64,000 nucleotides of DNA from Leptospira kemamanensis (GCF_004769665.1 NZ_RQGG01000032.1:479614-543613), one strand, 5' to 3'; shown: positions 52,640 through 62,845, counted from the first letter of the stretch. The notes: a model not told the origin generated them from the letters alone. Made by a program: numbers and translations.

Positions 52640-53956
52640 GTGAAATTCCAACCGACCGAATTCTCCAATCTCCATCACTTAGTTCTTGGCAATTTTTTGC
52701 CAAGTGATGAATTCTTGTCATTACCTATGTCGCTCGGCCAGAAGTCATATGAGGATCTTTTACAGGAGATAAAAGATTTAGAAAAAGAGAACCAGATTCT
52801 CAAAAATACCATTTTAAGTGCCGATACCCAACAAACAAAAGTTAGTAACCTTTTACAATTCACTCAGTTTTCCATTGATACCATTTCTGATTCCATTCTT
52901 TGGTTAGATGAAAATGGAAAGTATGTTTTCGTAAACAATGCTGCTTGTAAAAACTACGGTTATACCAAAGAAGAATTATTGTCCATGACTATGTTTCAAG
53001 TGGACCCTTTGTTTACGAAAGAGATTTGGGATGCTCATTGGAAAGAAATTTTAGAGAAAAAAACATTTACAATCGAAACAATCAACAAACGGAAAGATGG
53101 AAAAGTTGTTCCAATCGAAGTCACTGTCAATTTAGTTGAATATGGTGGAAAACAATACAACTGTGCCATAGTTAGAGATATCACCGAACAAAAACTAAAC
53201 GAATCTAAACTAAAACAATCAGCAATTCGGTTAGCAGAATTAAATGCCACTAAAGATAAATTTTTTTCGATCATTGCTCATGATCTACGTGGACCACTTG
53301 GAACCCATAGAGAATTTGCAAAACACCTGAGCGAAAGAATATCCTCTTTCACAGAAAGCGAAAGGGAAATTAATTTACAAGTATTAGAAGAATCTTCCGA
53401 AAACCTATATTCGCTGATGGAAAATCTTTTGAACTGGGCAAGAAATCAAACTGGTCATATCCAATTCCAACCAATTCGGATACAAATGTATGGCCTTGTA
53501 AATTCCGTTTTGGAATTATTCCTTTTGTCCATCCAGAAAAAACAATTACAAATCCGGAATGAAATTCCTCAGACACTCGAAATCATTGTCGATTCCTTTA
53601 TGATGGAAACTGTATTTCGTAATCTATTAACCAATGCGATTAAATATAGTTTTTTAGACCAAACGATCACCATAGGTTATGAACTGATCCAAAACAAAGG
53701 GGAAACTTCCTTATTCACACATCGATTTTTTGTCAAAGATGAAGGTGTTGGAATGACCGAGGACCAAATCCAATCTCTCTTTCGATTGGATAAAAAGTAT
53801 TCTACACCTGGCACTGATTCGGAAAAAGGAACAGGACTTGGTCTCATTGTCACGAAAGACTTTATCGAAAAACACAATGGAATCCTTTGGGTGGAAAGTG
53901 AACCAAAGAAAGGAAGTATTTTCTACATAGAACTAGGACAAATCGCAATTGAATGA
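52640..53956 (+). CDS. PAS-domain sensor histidine kinase
   Basis: The 438-residue protein has a leading coiled coil, a PAS/PAC domain at about residues 75-195 (DSILWLDENGKYVFVNNAACKNYGYTKEEL), a HisKA dimerisation helix with the phosphorylation site in FFSIIAHDLRGPLG, and a HATPase domain with the N box FRNLLTNAIKYS, G1 KDEGVGMTEDQI and G2 GTGLGL. All are complete. No response regulator lies nearby. The start is uncertain: GTG at 52640 or ATG at 52727, with a hairpin lying between the two. Confidence 0.9.
   Translation: MKFQPTEFSNLHHLVLGNFLPSDEFLSLPMSLGQKSYEDLLQEIKDLEKENQILKNTILSADTQQTKVSNLLQFTQFSIDTISDSILWLDENGKYVFVNNAACKNYGYTKEELLSMTMFQVDPLFTKEIWDAHWKEILEKKTFTIETINKRKDGKVVPIEVTVNLVEYGGKQYNCAIVRDITEQKLNESKLKQSAIRLAELNATKDKFFSIIAHDLRGPLGTHREFAKHLSERISSFTESEREINLQVLEESSENLYSLMENLLNWARNQTGHIQFQPIRIQMYGLVNSVLELFLLSIQKKQLQIRNEIPQTLEIIVDSFMMETVFRNLLTNAIKYSFLDQTITIGYELIQNKGETSLFTHRFFVKDEGVGMTEDQIQSLFRLDKKYSTPGTDSEKGTGLGLIVTKDFIEKHNGILWVESEPKKGSIFYIELGQIAIE
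52685..52704 (+). promoter_or_regulatory. perfect hairpin near the histidine kinase start
   Basis: CTTGGCAA-TTTT-TTGCCAAG forms an 8-bp stem with a 4-base loop. It would sit in the 5' leader if translation begins at 52727, or in the coding region if at 52640. It could modulate translation or be a regulator site. Confidence 0.4.
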
Positions 53957-54051
53957 ATCATAATTCGTAAATCATTTAATTTTTTATTCCCTAACTGCTT
54001 TTCTATTATTTTTTAATGGATCACGAACCAAGCCTTTGCATTTTTGAAAGA

Positions 54052-55197
54052 ATGCGAAGCCGCTTCATACTCCTTTGTTTCATTTCTTCTATCCTTACCT
54101 TTCCGTTATTAGCACAACCTGTCACCAATGGAAATGAACCCGTTAACGGAACACAAACTCCTCCGCCAAAAAAATCTTTTTTTGGATCCAGACTTTCCGT
54201 TTTGGAACTGGCAGGTGAGTTTGTTCAAACTCCTTCGGAAGGTGGTCCTCAATCTGTTTCGAGCATCTTAAATTCGGCAAGGATTGCCTCGAGTTTTGCC
54301 AACAGCTCCGCTTCGAATAATTTAAACCCACCAGGGATCATCACAGAAAGTGCAGAGTCAAGACCCGCATCGACCATCTCCCCTCGGATCAAATACTCTC
54401 ATCAATTTTCAGAAGACTTCTTCATTGGTTTTGTTTATGCAAAAGGGGAACAATACAACGATACCAGAACCAGTTTTAGTACCAACGGTCTCTATCTAAA
54501 TGATAAAATTCGCTCAGGAATCAATGAGGTAGGATTTCGAATTGGAATGGGCCCCATCAATTATCTCACAGATTCTTTCTCTTCCGAGTTTAGTTTTAGT
54601 TATTCAGAACTTTCTTCCAAAGGTCCATTTCAATCCTTCCAATTAAAATTTCCTTTTTTACGAACGGGAGAACAAACGGTTACAGAAGGTTATGCGTTCT
54701 CAACAGGTTCTGTTGAATTTAGAACGAAGAACTATGGTATGAATTATGGTTTCTCAGCATCGATTACAGATTGGCTGAATTTTTATATGATTGGAGACTT
54801 AACTATTTTCTCAGGGCAACTCAAACTCTTAAGTTACGGAATTGAAACCTCTTCCACAGGGAGTTTAAATGCAAGTAACCAAGTAGTATTTTCTTCTCCC
54901 GTTTCCAAAACAGACATTACCATCTTCCAGTCCAAGCAAGGTTTGGCTCGGGGACTCGGTGGTGCCACTGCCTCTTTTGAAGTTGGTCTTGTTTGGAAAG
55001 TGTTTGATACCTTAGGAATCAAATACGGTGGATTTTACCAAATTTCATCTTTCAGTGTTTCGGAAGTGACTGGATATAATTTTGGTCCAGGAAAAACTCC
55101 TGTGGAACTAAGCTCAGTTCCAGACCTCAATTCTTCCCAAAGTGCAAAAGAATTTGGCTCTTTTGGGGTGAATGTATCCCTTGTGAAAAACTTTTGA
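54052..55197 (+). CDS. predicted outer-membrane protein, unknown function
   Basis: I use the ATG giving MRSRFILLCFISS because the signal peptide (likely cleaved at LLAQP) starts there; an ATG 12 codons upstream is possible. The 381-residue product has a Pro/Asn-rich linker and then alternating strand patterns with many Ser, Phe and Tyr residues (ISPRIKYSHQFSEDFFIGFVYAKG, SEFSFSYSEL, FRTKNYGMNYGFSASI). It ends in VSLVKNF, with a terminal Phe typical of barrels. No family is recognised. Confidence 0.65.
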   Translation: MRSRFILLCFISSILTFPLLAQPVTNGNEPVNGTQTPPPKKSFFGSRLSVLELAGEFVQTPSEGGPQSVSSILNSARIASSFANSSASNNLNPPGIITESAESRPASTISPRIKYSHQFSEDFFIGFVYAKGEQYNDTRTSFSTNGLYLNDKIRSGINEVGFRIGMGPINYLTDSFSSEFSFSYSELSSKGPFQSFQLKFPFLRTGEQTVTEGYAFSTGSVEFRTKNYGMNYGFSASITDWLNFYMIGDLTIFSGQLKLLSYGIETSSTGSLNASNQVVFSSPVSKTDITIFQSKQGLARGLGGATASFEVGLVWKVFDTLGIKYGGFYQISSFSVSEVTGYNFGPGKTPVELSSVPDLNSSQSAKEFGSFGVNVSLVKNF

Positions 55198-55250
55198 TCT
55201 AGTTTTCTTGTCTTATCATTAGAGGGTGAACCTCTGGTGACAGGACAACT

Positions 55251-56273
55251 ATGAAACACAAATCCATACTCTATGCGCAAAAATTAGATTTCCAATGGCC
55301 AACTTCGGATCCCTTCCTTTTCTGTGTCCACCACGAAGACTTTTATCCCAATGGAAATGGTAAATTCGGACCCAATGCGTCCTTACAAGGAAGGCAGATC
55401 GGACAAGATTTTGCGGGGAAGGATGGATGGAGGATGTATCATGGCGAAACCATTCCTGGATTTCCTGGCCACCCACACCGCGGTTTTGAAACGGTTACTG
55501 TGGTTCAGCGAGGGATCGTAGACCACGCTGATTCCCAAGGGGCCGCTGGTCGTTATGGGGATGGAGATGTACAATGGATGACAGCTGGTGCTGGTATCCA
55601 ACATTCGGAGATGTTTCCCCTCATCAATGAAACAACTGACAATACAATGGAACTTTTCCAAATATGGTTGAATTTACCCGCTAAACACAAGTTTGTTGAT
55701 CCTCATTTCAAAATGTTTTGGAATGAAGATATCCCTTTGAAACAAATCACCGATTCAAATGGAAAAAAAGTAAAAATCAAAACAGTCGCAGGTACTTTGT
55801 TTGGTGATAAAGCATTAGATCCTCCACCAAACTCTTGGGCGGCAGATCCCACAAACGAAGTGGGAATTTATATTTTAGATTTAGATCCAGAAGTACAATT
55901 CGTACTTCCTAAAACCTCAAATGGGAATCATCGCAATTTGTATTATTTCCGGGGAGAAGGTCTTGTTGTTGATGGAACACAAGTTCCAGGAAAACATATG
56001 TACAATTTGAAAGCGGATGAAGCTGTTGAAATGCGAAATGGTTCCGAAGTGGGTCGAATTCTCATTTTAGAAGGGAAACCAATTGCAGAACCAGTGGTTC
56101 AATATGGTCCTTTTGTGATGAACAAACAAGAGGAAATCCAACAGGCGTTTGACGACTATCGCCGAACTCAGTTTGGTGGTTGGCCTTGGGACTCCTATGA
56201 TCCCGTTCACGTTGGCAAAGGTAGATTTGCCAAACATGCAAACGGGAAAGAAGAATTTCCCACAAAAACTTAA
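55251..56273 (+). CDS. pirin family protein
   Basis: The 340-residue bicupin has the pirin signatures: HPHRGFETVT near residue 78 with the two metal His, then a downstream His, and WMTAGAGIQHSEMFP with the next His and Glu. The second cupin and the C-terminal GPFVMN(K)QEEIQQAFDDYRRTQFGGWPW motif are complete. Bacterial pirins can act as quercetinases or as regulators; the sequence does not decide. The fold is normal. Confidence 0.93.
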   Translation: MKHKSILYAQKLDFQWPTSDPFLFCVHHEDFYPNGNGKFGPNASLQGRQIGQDFAGKDGWRMYHGETIPGFPGHPHRGFETVTVVQRGIVDHADSQGAAGRYGDGDVQWMTAGAGIQHSEMFPLINETTDNTMELFQIWLNLPAKHKFVDPHFKMFWNEDIPLKQITDSNGKKVKIKTVAGTLFGDKALDPPPNSWAADPTNEVGIYILDLDPEVQFVLPKTSNGNHRNLYYFRGEGLVVDGTQVPGKHMYNLKADEAVEMRNGSEVGRILILEGKPIAEPVVQYGPFVMNKQEEIQQAFDDYRRTQFGGWPWDSYDPVHVGKGRFAKHANGKEEFPTKT

Positions 56274-56321
56274 AGGTCTGTCTTTCTACAGATTGGATGA
56301 TTTACAGACGGATTGGTAAGA

Positions 56322-57998
56322 TTACCGGTCCGTCAAACAACCTGTACTGGCATCCTTCACCATTTGGATGTACTTCCACAGATAACCACTTGTGATTCGG
56401 TAGGGAGGTTTTTTCCACTGAGCGCGGCGTTTTTCAAGTTCCGTCTCACTGATTTTGAGATCCAGTCGGTTTGTGCGAGCATCGATCGAAATCACATCCC
56501 CATCTTGGACAAGAGCAATCTCTCCCCCTTCCATGGCTTCCGGAGTTATATGACCCACCACAAATCCATGGCTTCCCCCTGAGAAACGACCATCGGTGAT
56601 GAGGGCCACATTGTCCCCAAGTCCAGCACCAATGATGGCAGAAGTAGGTTTTAACATCTCTGGCATTCCAGGTCCCCCTTTGGGTCCCACATAACGGATC
56701 ACAACCACATGTCCTGGTTTCACTTTTCCATCACGAATGCCTTCGTTTGCTTCCACTTCTGAATCAAAACAAATGGCTTTTCCTTCAAACATTTCCCCTT
56801 CATGGCCAGTGATTTTTGCAACGGCACCTTTTTTGGCAATATTACCATATAACACTTGTATATGGCCTTCTTTTTTAATTGGATTGCTCACAGGTCGGAG
56901 TAAGTCTTGGTCTTTCGGAAGGTCTGGTAATGATTCTAAATTTTCTGCAATGGTTTTACCAGTCACAGTCATACAAGATCCATCTAACATTCCTTCTTTT
57001 AACATGAATTTCATGATGGCTGGTGTGCCACCGATGGCAAAAAGATCTTCCATAAGATACCTTCCACTTGGTTTCATGTCTGCAAGGAGTGGTGTGGTAT
57101 CGGTAACTTTTTGAATTTGGTCTAAGTCCAAATCAATACCCATCGTGCGTGCAATCGCAATCATATGGAGAGCCGCATTTGTGGATCCACCAAGGATTGT
57201 GATCACACGTAGTGCATTTAAAATGGATTTTGGAGTGATGATATCAGAAGGTTTGATGTCCTTTTCTAAAAGATTGTAGATATACTTTCCAATCTCTTGG
57301 CATTCTTTCTTTTTTTCTTCACTGCGAGCTGGAGATGAAGAACTAAAAGGCAAACTCATTCCCATCACTTCGATTGCCGTTGCCATCGTATTGGCCGTGT
57401 ACATCCCACCGCAAGCACCAGGTCCTGGGCAGGAATTTTTGATCACTTCTTTGAAATCTTCTTCTGAAATTTTGCCGTTAATCTTTTTTCCATAGGCTTC
57501 AAAAGCAGATACGATATTTAATTTTTCACCTTTAAAGTGACCACCATTGATCGTTCCACCATATACCATGATGGAAGGGCGATTCAGTCTTGCCATGGCC
57601 ATAATGGCTCCTGGCATATTTTTGTCACAACCCGCTGTAAAAATAAGTCCGTCATAAAAATGAGCACCAGCAATGGTTTCGATGGAGTCCGCAATGATTT
57701 CTCTGGAAGGAAGGGAATAACGCATTCCATCATTTCCATTGGTAATCCCGTCACTTACCCCGATGGTGTTGAATAATAAACCAACCATTTGTTTTGTATC
57801 GAGGACACTTTTCTTTTGCAACGCAGACAAGGTTGTCAAATGCATGTTACAAGGATTCCCATCAAAACCAGTACTTCCAATGCCAACAAAAGGTTTGTTT
57901 AGGTCTTCATAAGGAACACCTGATCCTATGATCATCGCTTGGGATGCTGGGAGAGATTCATCTTGGGTTAAAACGCGGCTGTATCGATTCAAACTCAT
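56322..57998 (-). CDS. ilvD: dihydroxy-acid dehydratase
   Basis: The 558-residue protein has the IlvD/Edd cluster ligands: [20 protein letters not shown] and [21 protein letters not shown], plus the [15 protein letters not shown] and GGPGMPEM motifs. It dehydrates 2,3-dihydroxy acids in valine and isoleucine synthesis, using an iron-sulfur cluster. Length fits IlvD (about 560) rather than Edd (about 600). No other ilv gene is close. An imperfect hairpin spans its stop codon. Confidence 0.96.
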   Translation of the reverse strand: MSLNRYSRVLTQDESLPASQAMIIGSGVPYEDLNKPFVGIGSTGFDGNPCNMHLTTLSALQKKSVLDTKQMVGLLFNTIGVSDGITNGNDGMRYSLPSREIIADSIETIAGAHFYDGLIFTAGCDKNMPGAIMAMARLNRPSIMVYGGTINGGHFKGEKLNIVSAFEAYGKKINGKISEEDFKEVIKNSCPGPGACGGMYTANTMATAIEVMGMSLPFSSSSPARSEEKKKECQEIGKYIYNLLEKDIKPSDIITPKSILNALRVITILGGSTNAALHMIAIARTMGIDLDLDQIQKVTDTTPLLADMKPSGRYLMEDLFAIGGTPAIMKFMLKEGMLDGSCMTVTGKTIAENLESLPDLPKDQDLLRPVSNPIKKEGHIQVLYGNIAKKGAVAKITGHEGEMFEGKAICFDSEVEANEGIRDGKVKPGHVVVIRYVGPKGGPGMPEMLKPTSAIIGAGLGDNVALITDGRFSGGSHGFVVGHITPEAMEGGEIALVQDGDVISIDARTNRLDLKISETELEKRRAQWKKPPYRITSGYLWKYIQMVKDASTGCLTDR

Positions 57999-58067
57999 AA
58001 TTTACAATTTCCTTGGGATTAAAGTCAAAATGAGAGAATGGAAGAGAAAGGAAAGCGGATTTTAAAC

Positions 58068-58718
58068 CTAGGGAAGTGTGATTTCCAATAGGACTTTGTT
58101 TTCAAAACTTTCCCTTGCCAAAATTTGTTCCCATTCTAAAAATTCTAATCGTAAACAACTGTTAGCTTTGTCTCGACTTGATTGTGATAAAAATCCATTG
58201 GCAGAGATCGTTTTTGCTGCTTTGGCAATTTTACCTCGTGGGGATTCTAATAATTGGATCTCGGAAAAAGTGGCCAGTCGCACATTGGCACTTGGTACAT
58301 AACCAGATGTCTCACAAGACTCTGTCACTTGGAATTGATATCGACTTTTCAACGTTTCGATGTTAGCGTTGGAAGTGGCTCCTAAAGAAAGAATCCCCGA
58401 TTGTAAAATGGATTCTTGGCAATCTGGTGTACGATTTTGAATGGTTCGAGTTTCATTCAGGTTGAAATTGACTTCGGCTTGTGTGATGATGAGTTGGTTG
58501 TGGTCACAAACTCCCAAGGGCCTACGACTACAGGTTTTCGTATTGGGAGTCGTATCTACTTTGATGCAGTTTCCAAAATTCCTCTGCCAGTACAAAGTTG
58601 TGAGGATCCATGTTTGTTCTTCTTGCTTTTTCTTTTGCAATTCTTCTCCCGTTTCAAAACAGGAAACCAAACAGAGGAAGGATAAAAGAAAGATTTGGAT
58701 CCAACGAATTAGCTTCAA
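58068..58718 (-). CDS. lipoprotein of unknown function, next to TonB receptor
   Basis: The 216-residue protein has a lipoprotein signal ending in LCLVSC (Cys at residue 20), then a Lys/Gln/Glu-rich stretch. Six further cysteines in the mature part suggest disulfides. No domain is recognised. Its start overlaps the TonB receptor stop by 4 bp, so it is the third gene of the TetR/receptor operon and is likely an outer-membrane partner of the receptor, comparable to small surface lipoproteins of other TonB loci (inference). Confidence 0.7.
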   Translation of the reverse strand: MKLIRWIQIFLLSFLCLVSCFETGEELQKKKQEEQTWILTTLYWQRNFGNCIKVDTTPNTKTCSRRPLGVCDHNQLIITQAEVNFNLNETRTIQNRTPDCQESILQSGILSLGATSNANIETLKSRYQFQVTESCETSGYVPSANVRLATFSEIQLLESPRGKIAKAAKTISANGFLSQSSRDKANSCLRLEFLEWEQILARESFENKVLLEITLP

Positions 58719-61426
58719 AATCGAACCTCCATCCCTATATTGATGAGAGGTATGATCGCCATCTTACCATTTGGAGTTTGGGAAATGATAAATGGTGAGT
58801 TGACGGTATCATAGGTAGGACTTGGGTTTTGGTTTCTTTGGTAATTTTTGGTATTATCAAATTCAAATCCAGCTTGGTTCCTTCTTCCATAAAAATTCAC
58901 AAACTCAATATAGGTATTGATGTACCCCCAAGAAAAATTTTCAATGCGATCAATTCGTAAATCAAATTGATGGAAGGGTAAAAACCGATCACTGTTGTAA
59001 TTGTTCGAATAATTGGGAAAATATAAATTGAGTCCAAACGTTGCTGCTTGGTTTGCTCGCGTAGCACCCGTTATGGGAGTATAAGGAGTTCCAGAAAAGT
59101 AACGAAATCTACCACCAACCATCCATTCTGCATTAAATTTATAACCAAAAACTAAGTTGAGAATATGAGTGCGATCCAGGTCATACAATTCTTCTTTGTC
59201 ATTATTATAAATCACTTCTAAATTGTTATCATCGTAATAGTTGAGATAGTTTGTGCCAAATTTTGTTTGGGCGAGAAGCCTTCTTGTGTTATTTTGTAAA
59301 GTTCGATTCCGTGATTCCTCACTGGTAAGTCGTGATTGGTTATTGATTCGTTTTGTGATGGAATTGGTATAGGAAATCCAACCAAAAAGACCTGATTGTT
59401 CCCTCGGATCCTTTGTTTTTTTTAAAAAGATTTCGACACCTTCTGAATACCCATAACCTGCATTTGAATAATTTAAATTTTTAGGAGTGATGGGATTGGC
59501 AAATACCTTCGCTGTTTCATTCACAAAAATCCTTGTGTCGTTATTGAGTGCATAAGGATCAACTATATAACTATCAGGAACAATGATGTTTTGGAAGATG
59601 TTCCGAAAACCTTCCACTTTGATTTGCCAGTGGTTTGCGAAGTCTTGGCTGATCCCAAGGGAGTTGTGTTCCGACCGTTCCATAAACAAATTGGGATTCC
59701 CTGATTTTTTGGATAAGGCTTCCACAGATACTGGAGCATTATAATGAATGCCATGTCCTGCCATTAAACTTGTTTTTGTGGAATCAAATACGTAACCAGT
59801 CGTAATTCTCGGAGCCAAATTACTTTCATTGCTACCCGAGTAGTGGTCAATCCGTGCCCCTGGTGTTAGGCGAAATCCTCCATACTTAAATTGAAATTCG
59901 CTATAAGCAGATTTTTCACGATAACGAATTCGATCTCCATCAATCACGGAGCGAAACGCTGCATTTGAATTGAGTAGGTCATTGAAAATATTATAAAACA
60001 AACGATTGTAAGATGATATATTTTCTCCCTTCAGTGTTGTTTCTCGAAATCTGCCTTGCACACCCACTTCAAATTTTAAGTGTTCTTCCCATATCTCCCA
60101 TTCTAAGGCGTTTTGAACATAGGTGATAGTATCAGAAGTACGGTTTTGTAAACCAAAAATATTTTCGGCCGTAAGTGGGTTTGTGAAACGAAGTTCAAAA
60201 AATTCATCAAACCAAGTGCGTGAATAAGACAAGGTATTACGAAACGATTTTCCTTTCCAAATGTAACGAACTGCATCTGTGCGAAACATTCGGTCAAGAC
60301 CCGTGGGAGGTCTTGGGTCTTCCCCTCCCCGTTCAAAATCTGCCTGTGCTTTGGTATAGGCTTGGCGATCTCGAGTGCCAAAGGTTTGCACTGTCAAACG
60401 ATGGTCTGGATTGATGTCCCAAATCATTTTCCATTGGTAGTCATGGTATTCCGCATACTTGGCATCTTCCGGAATTCCTTGTGGGTAGGTTTGCAAAAGG
60501 ACCACATTCGGATAATTTTTACGACCAGAACTGATCATGGCAAGACCTGGCAAAACTTTTGTTTGGTTGTAGATATCCGATAAAAACAAGTTGATATTGA
60601 TGATGGTTTTGTTTTCATCCACTCGATCAGTTCCTTCGATGGCTATGATTCCTCCAGTCGCATAACCATACTTTGCTGGAAATGCACCTGTATACACATC
60701 AAAAGATTTGATTAAATTATTATTCAAAACCGAAGATTGATTTCCCAAATGGAAAGGATAAGGAAGTGGAAATCCATCAAAATAATATTGGTTTTGCCTC
60801 GTTCCTCCACCGCGTAAGGAGAGGTCCCCTCTTTCGCTATTGGAGTATGGATTTCCCGAAATCAAATTGGTTCCTATGTTTGTAAATACAGATGGCAAAA
60901 TGCCAACGGGCGCACCGATCACAACCCCTGGAACCGTTTGTAAGGCTTTGAGTGAATCACCAGAAACTCCAGGCAATCGTTTGATTTCATCTTGGACAAG
61001 GCCATAACGAGAGAGTGGTGTTTTATCTCTCTCCCCACTCACGAAAATTCCCGAAAGAGTGGTTTCAGCGATCGTGACAAGAATTACTTGACCTTTGTAT
61101 CTTACCTCTCGAAAGATGGATTCCGTTTTGTCTGCAGTGGAGATTTTGATTTCGTAATAACCAGGATCGGGAAATGTAAGTTTGGCGATCCCTTCGGAAT
61201 TGGAGATTCCACTGGTTTTTCCTTTTTTGGAAATCACAACAGCGTTTGCGATTGGTTTCCCTGTGTTGGATTTGACGATTTGAAACGTGACTTCGAGATT
61301 CCCTTCCGCAAGGAGTGGATTGGTTCCAGAGGAAAATAAAAAAAACAAAACGATCAAATGAAACAATAAATTCAATCTTAGTAAGGAAAAGAAACAAAAT
61401 GAACTTCGCGGAGGATTTGGTTTCAT
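58715..61426 (-). CDS. TonB-dependent outer-membrane receptor with carboxypeptidase-regulatory-like N-terminal domain
   Basis: The 903-residue protein has a signal peptide, a CarboxypepD_reg-like domain at about residues 45-125 (VTFQIVKSNTGKPIANAVVISKKGKTSGISNSEG), a plug domain (LPGVSGDSLKALQTVPGVV, then RGDLSLRGGGTRQNQYYFDGFPL), and a 22-strand barrel ending in NIGMEVRF with terminal Phe. The substrate is unknown. It is translated coupled to the TetR regulator (4-bp overlap) and the downstream lipoprotein. Confidence 0.93.
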   Translation of the reverse strand: MKPNPPRSSFCFFSLLRLNLLFHLIVLFFLFSSGTNPLLAEGNLEVTFQIVKSNTGKPIANAVVISKKGKTSGISNSEGIAKLTFPDPGYYEIKISTADKTESIFREVRYKGQVILVTIAETTLSGIFVSGERDKTPLSRYGLVQDEIKRLPGVSGDSLKALQTVPGVVIGAPVGILPSVFTNIGTNLISGNPYSNSERGDLSLRGGGTRQNQYYFDGFPLPYPFHLGNQSSVLNNNLIKSFDVYTGAFPAKYGYATGGIIAIEGTDRVDENKTIININLFLSDIYNQTKVLPGLAMISSGRKNYPNVVLLQTYPQGIPEDAKYAEYHDYQWKMIWDINPDHRLTVQTFGTRDRQAYTKAQADFERGGEDPRPPTGLDRMFRTDAVRYIWKGKSFRNTLSYSRTWFDEFFELRFTNPLTAENIFGLQNRTSDTITYVQNALEWEIWEEHLKFEVGVQGRFRETTLKGENISSYNRLFYNIFNDLLNSNAAFRSVIDGDRIRYREKSAYSEFQFKYGGFRLTPGARIDHYSGSNESNLAPRITTGYVFDSTKTSLMAGHGIHYNAPVSVEALSKKSGNPNLFMERSEHNSLGISQDFANHWQIKVEGFRNIFQNIIVPDSYIVDPYALNNDTRIFVNETAKVFANPITPKNLNYSNAGYGYSEGVEIFLKKTKDPREQSGLFGWISYTNSITKRINNQSRLTSEESRNRTLQNNTRRLLAQTKFGTNYLNYYDDNNLEVIYNNDKEELYDLDRTHILNLVFGYKFNAEWMVGGRFRYFSGTPYTPITGATRANQAATFGLNLYFPNYSNNYNSDRFLPFHQFDLRIDRIENFSWGYINTYIEFVNFYGRRNQAGFEFDNTKNYQRNQNPSPTYDTVNSPFIISQTPNGKMAIIPLINIGMEVRF

Positions 61427-62004
61427 TCGGCGGTGGGAATTAAATTCTCAGCGATTTTGTACAATTCCTCTAAAGATTTTTTATCATCTAAGAGACGGTA
61501 ACTTTGTAACACACCCTCATACACAATAAACAGCTGTTTAGCGAGTGATTGACAATCGACACTTGGTTTGGTATATCCGTTTGCAACAGATTCTTTTAAA
61601 AATTCCGATAAACAATTGATGGTTTCATTGGCAATCCTTTCAATTTCAGAACGGATATGAGTTTCTCCTGGATGGATTTGTGCTCGGAAATTGGCCATCC
61701 CACATCCAAACAATTGGGATTGTCTTGCTTCCCTAGAAAGGATTCGCACCCAAGCTTTGATAAAATCCAATGGTTTTGGATTTCGTTTCATCAATGTTTT
61801 GAGTAAGTTTAAATTTTCATCGGAGTAGAGTTTTAAAACTTCTTTGCCCAATTCTTCTTTGGAAGAAAAATGTTGGTACAAACTCGCCTTCACCGTTTTC
61901 GCTTCTTCTACGATTTGGTTAAGGCCAGTTTCGGCATAACCTTGTCTGAGAAAAAGGTCACGGCTTACGGACAAGAGGCGAATTTTAGTCGGTTCCTTTT
62001 TCAT
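61423..62004 (-). CDS. TetR-family regulator of the TonB receptor locus
   Basis: The start is the ATG giving MKKEPTKIRLLSVSRDLF, with AGGACAG upstream; the longer frame would cross the operator and the divergent gene. The 193-residue product has a TetR HTH (LFLRQGYAETGLNQIVEEAKTVKASLYQHFSSKEEL) and a ligand domain of the TetR_C_16/AcrR type with a conserved FGCGMANFRAQI segment. It precedes the TonB receptor and is divergent from the nitroreductase; two operator-like palindromes lie between. Confidence 0.92.
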   Translation of the reverse strand: MKKEPTKIRLLSVSRDLFLRQGYAETGLNQIVEEAKTVKASLYQHFSSKEELGKEVLKLYSDENLNLLKTLMKRNPKPLDFIKAWVRILSREARQSQLFGCGMANFRAQIHPGETHIRSEIERIANETINCLSEFLKESVANGYTKPSVDCQSLAKQLFIVYEGVLQSYRLLDDKKSLEELYKIAENLIPTAE

Positions 62005-62046
62005 TTCTGTCCTACGTTTCGAGAAAACAAAATCTGAGCAAGAAAT

Positions 62047-62063
62047 ACACCAACCGGTCTGTT
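62047..62063. promoter_or_regulatory. TetR operator-like site, TetR-proximal
   Basis: ACCAACCGGTCTGT (62049-62062) matches 12 of 14 bases of the main site's right part, with the shared core ACCGGT. It lies about 45 bp upstream of the TetR start. Confidence 0.5.
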
Positions 62064-62113
62064 CAAAATTTCTTTCCATTTTTAGATTCCGATGGATTTT
62101 TTTTCTTGCAATT

Positions 62114-62131
62114 ACATACCGACCGGTATGT
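62114..62131. promoter_or_regulatory. TetR operator palindrome upstream of nitroreductase
   Basis: ACATACCGACCGGTATGT is an 18-base palindrome, self-complementary apart from the central two bases; it lies 22 bp upstream of the nitroreductase start and has the look of a typical AcrR/TetR operator with an ACCGNCCGGT core. Confidence 0.7.
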
Positions 62132-62152
62132 ATGTTTTCCAGAAGGTGACCG

Positions 62153-62845
62153 ATGAACCAAGAACTGATTTCCATCCATGAAGTCGCAAAAACCGTTACA
62201 GAGGCAATGGACACTCGCCATAGCATTCGCGAGTATGAATCGAAAGAGGTTCCTCAGGAAATACTCCAACGAATTTTCACCAAAGCATTACGTAGTCCCA
62301 GTTGGAAAAATTCACAACCTTGGAAGGTTCACATTGTGAGCGGAGAAAAACGAAAGGAACTGTCAGAAGCACTTACCAATGCTGCCAAATCTTCAAGTCC
62401 CACACCTGAGACGGGTTGGCCGGAATCTTATCCGAGTGATGCCAAAAAACGAATGTTTGATTTGGGCATGAAAATTTACGGAGTGGCGGGAATTGATCGA
62501 AAAGACAAAGAAGCACGGGACGAGTTTATGTTACGTAATTTCAGTTTTTTCGGTGCACCGACTGCCGTTTTTATCACTTCCAAATTTGATCTGAATTTTT
62601 TTGTAGGAATTGATTTAGGATGTTTTTTGCAATCGGTTTTACTCTTAGCACGAGAAGAAGGACTTGGCACTTGCCCACAAGCCGCACTTGGTGCCTTCCC
62701 TGTGATGGTACGGAATGCACTGGACCTTCCTAACGAAGAGAAAGTGATTATGGGTCTAAGTATTGGTTATCCCAAAGCGAATTCTGATCTCAATCGTTAC
62801 CACACGCCTAGGGAAGAAGCGAACGATTTAATTCGAGTTTATTAA
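62153..62845 (+). CDS. nitroreductase family oxidoreductase
   Basis: The 230-residue protein is an FMN nitroreductase: MDTRHSIREYESKEVPQEILQRIFTKALRSPSWKNSQPWKVHIVSG at the N-terminus with the RHSxR FMN-phosphate motif, and LLAREEGLGTCPQAALGAF plus the closing NRYHTPREEANDLIRVY. Family members reduce nitro groups, quinones or flavins with NAD(P)H. It is divergent from the TetR regulator and shares the operator region, so it is presumably controlled with the TonB receptor. Confidence 0.93.
   Translation: MNQELISIHEVAKTVTEAMDTRHSIREYESKEVPQEILQRIFTKALRSPSWKNSQPWKVHIVSGEKRKELSEALTNAAKSSSPTPETGWPESYPSDAKKRMFDLGMKIYGVAGIDRKDKEARDEFMLRNFSFFGAPTAVFITSKFDLNFFVGIDLGCFLQSVLLLAREEGLGTCPQAALGAFPVMVRNALDLPNEEKVIMGLSIGYPKANSDLNRYHTPREEANDLIRVY

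Noticed and set aside
56307..56334. Hairpin GACGGA...TCCGTC at the ilvD stop as a terminator
   Set aside because: The stem is imperfect and no T-run follows on either strand, so I do not call it a terminator.
62005..62226. N-terminal extension of the TetR regulator across the operator region
   Set aside because: The TetR domain begins at the ATG at 62004 with its own ribosome site; the extension overlaps the divergent nitroreductase start and the palindromes.
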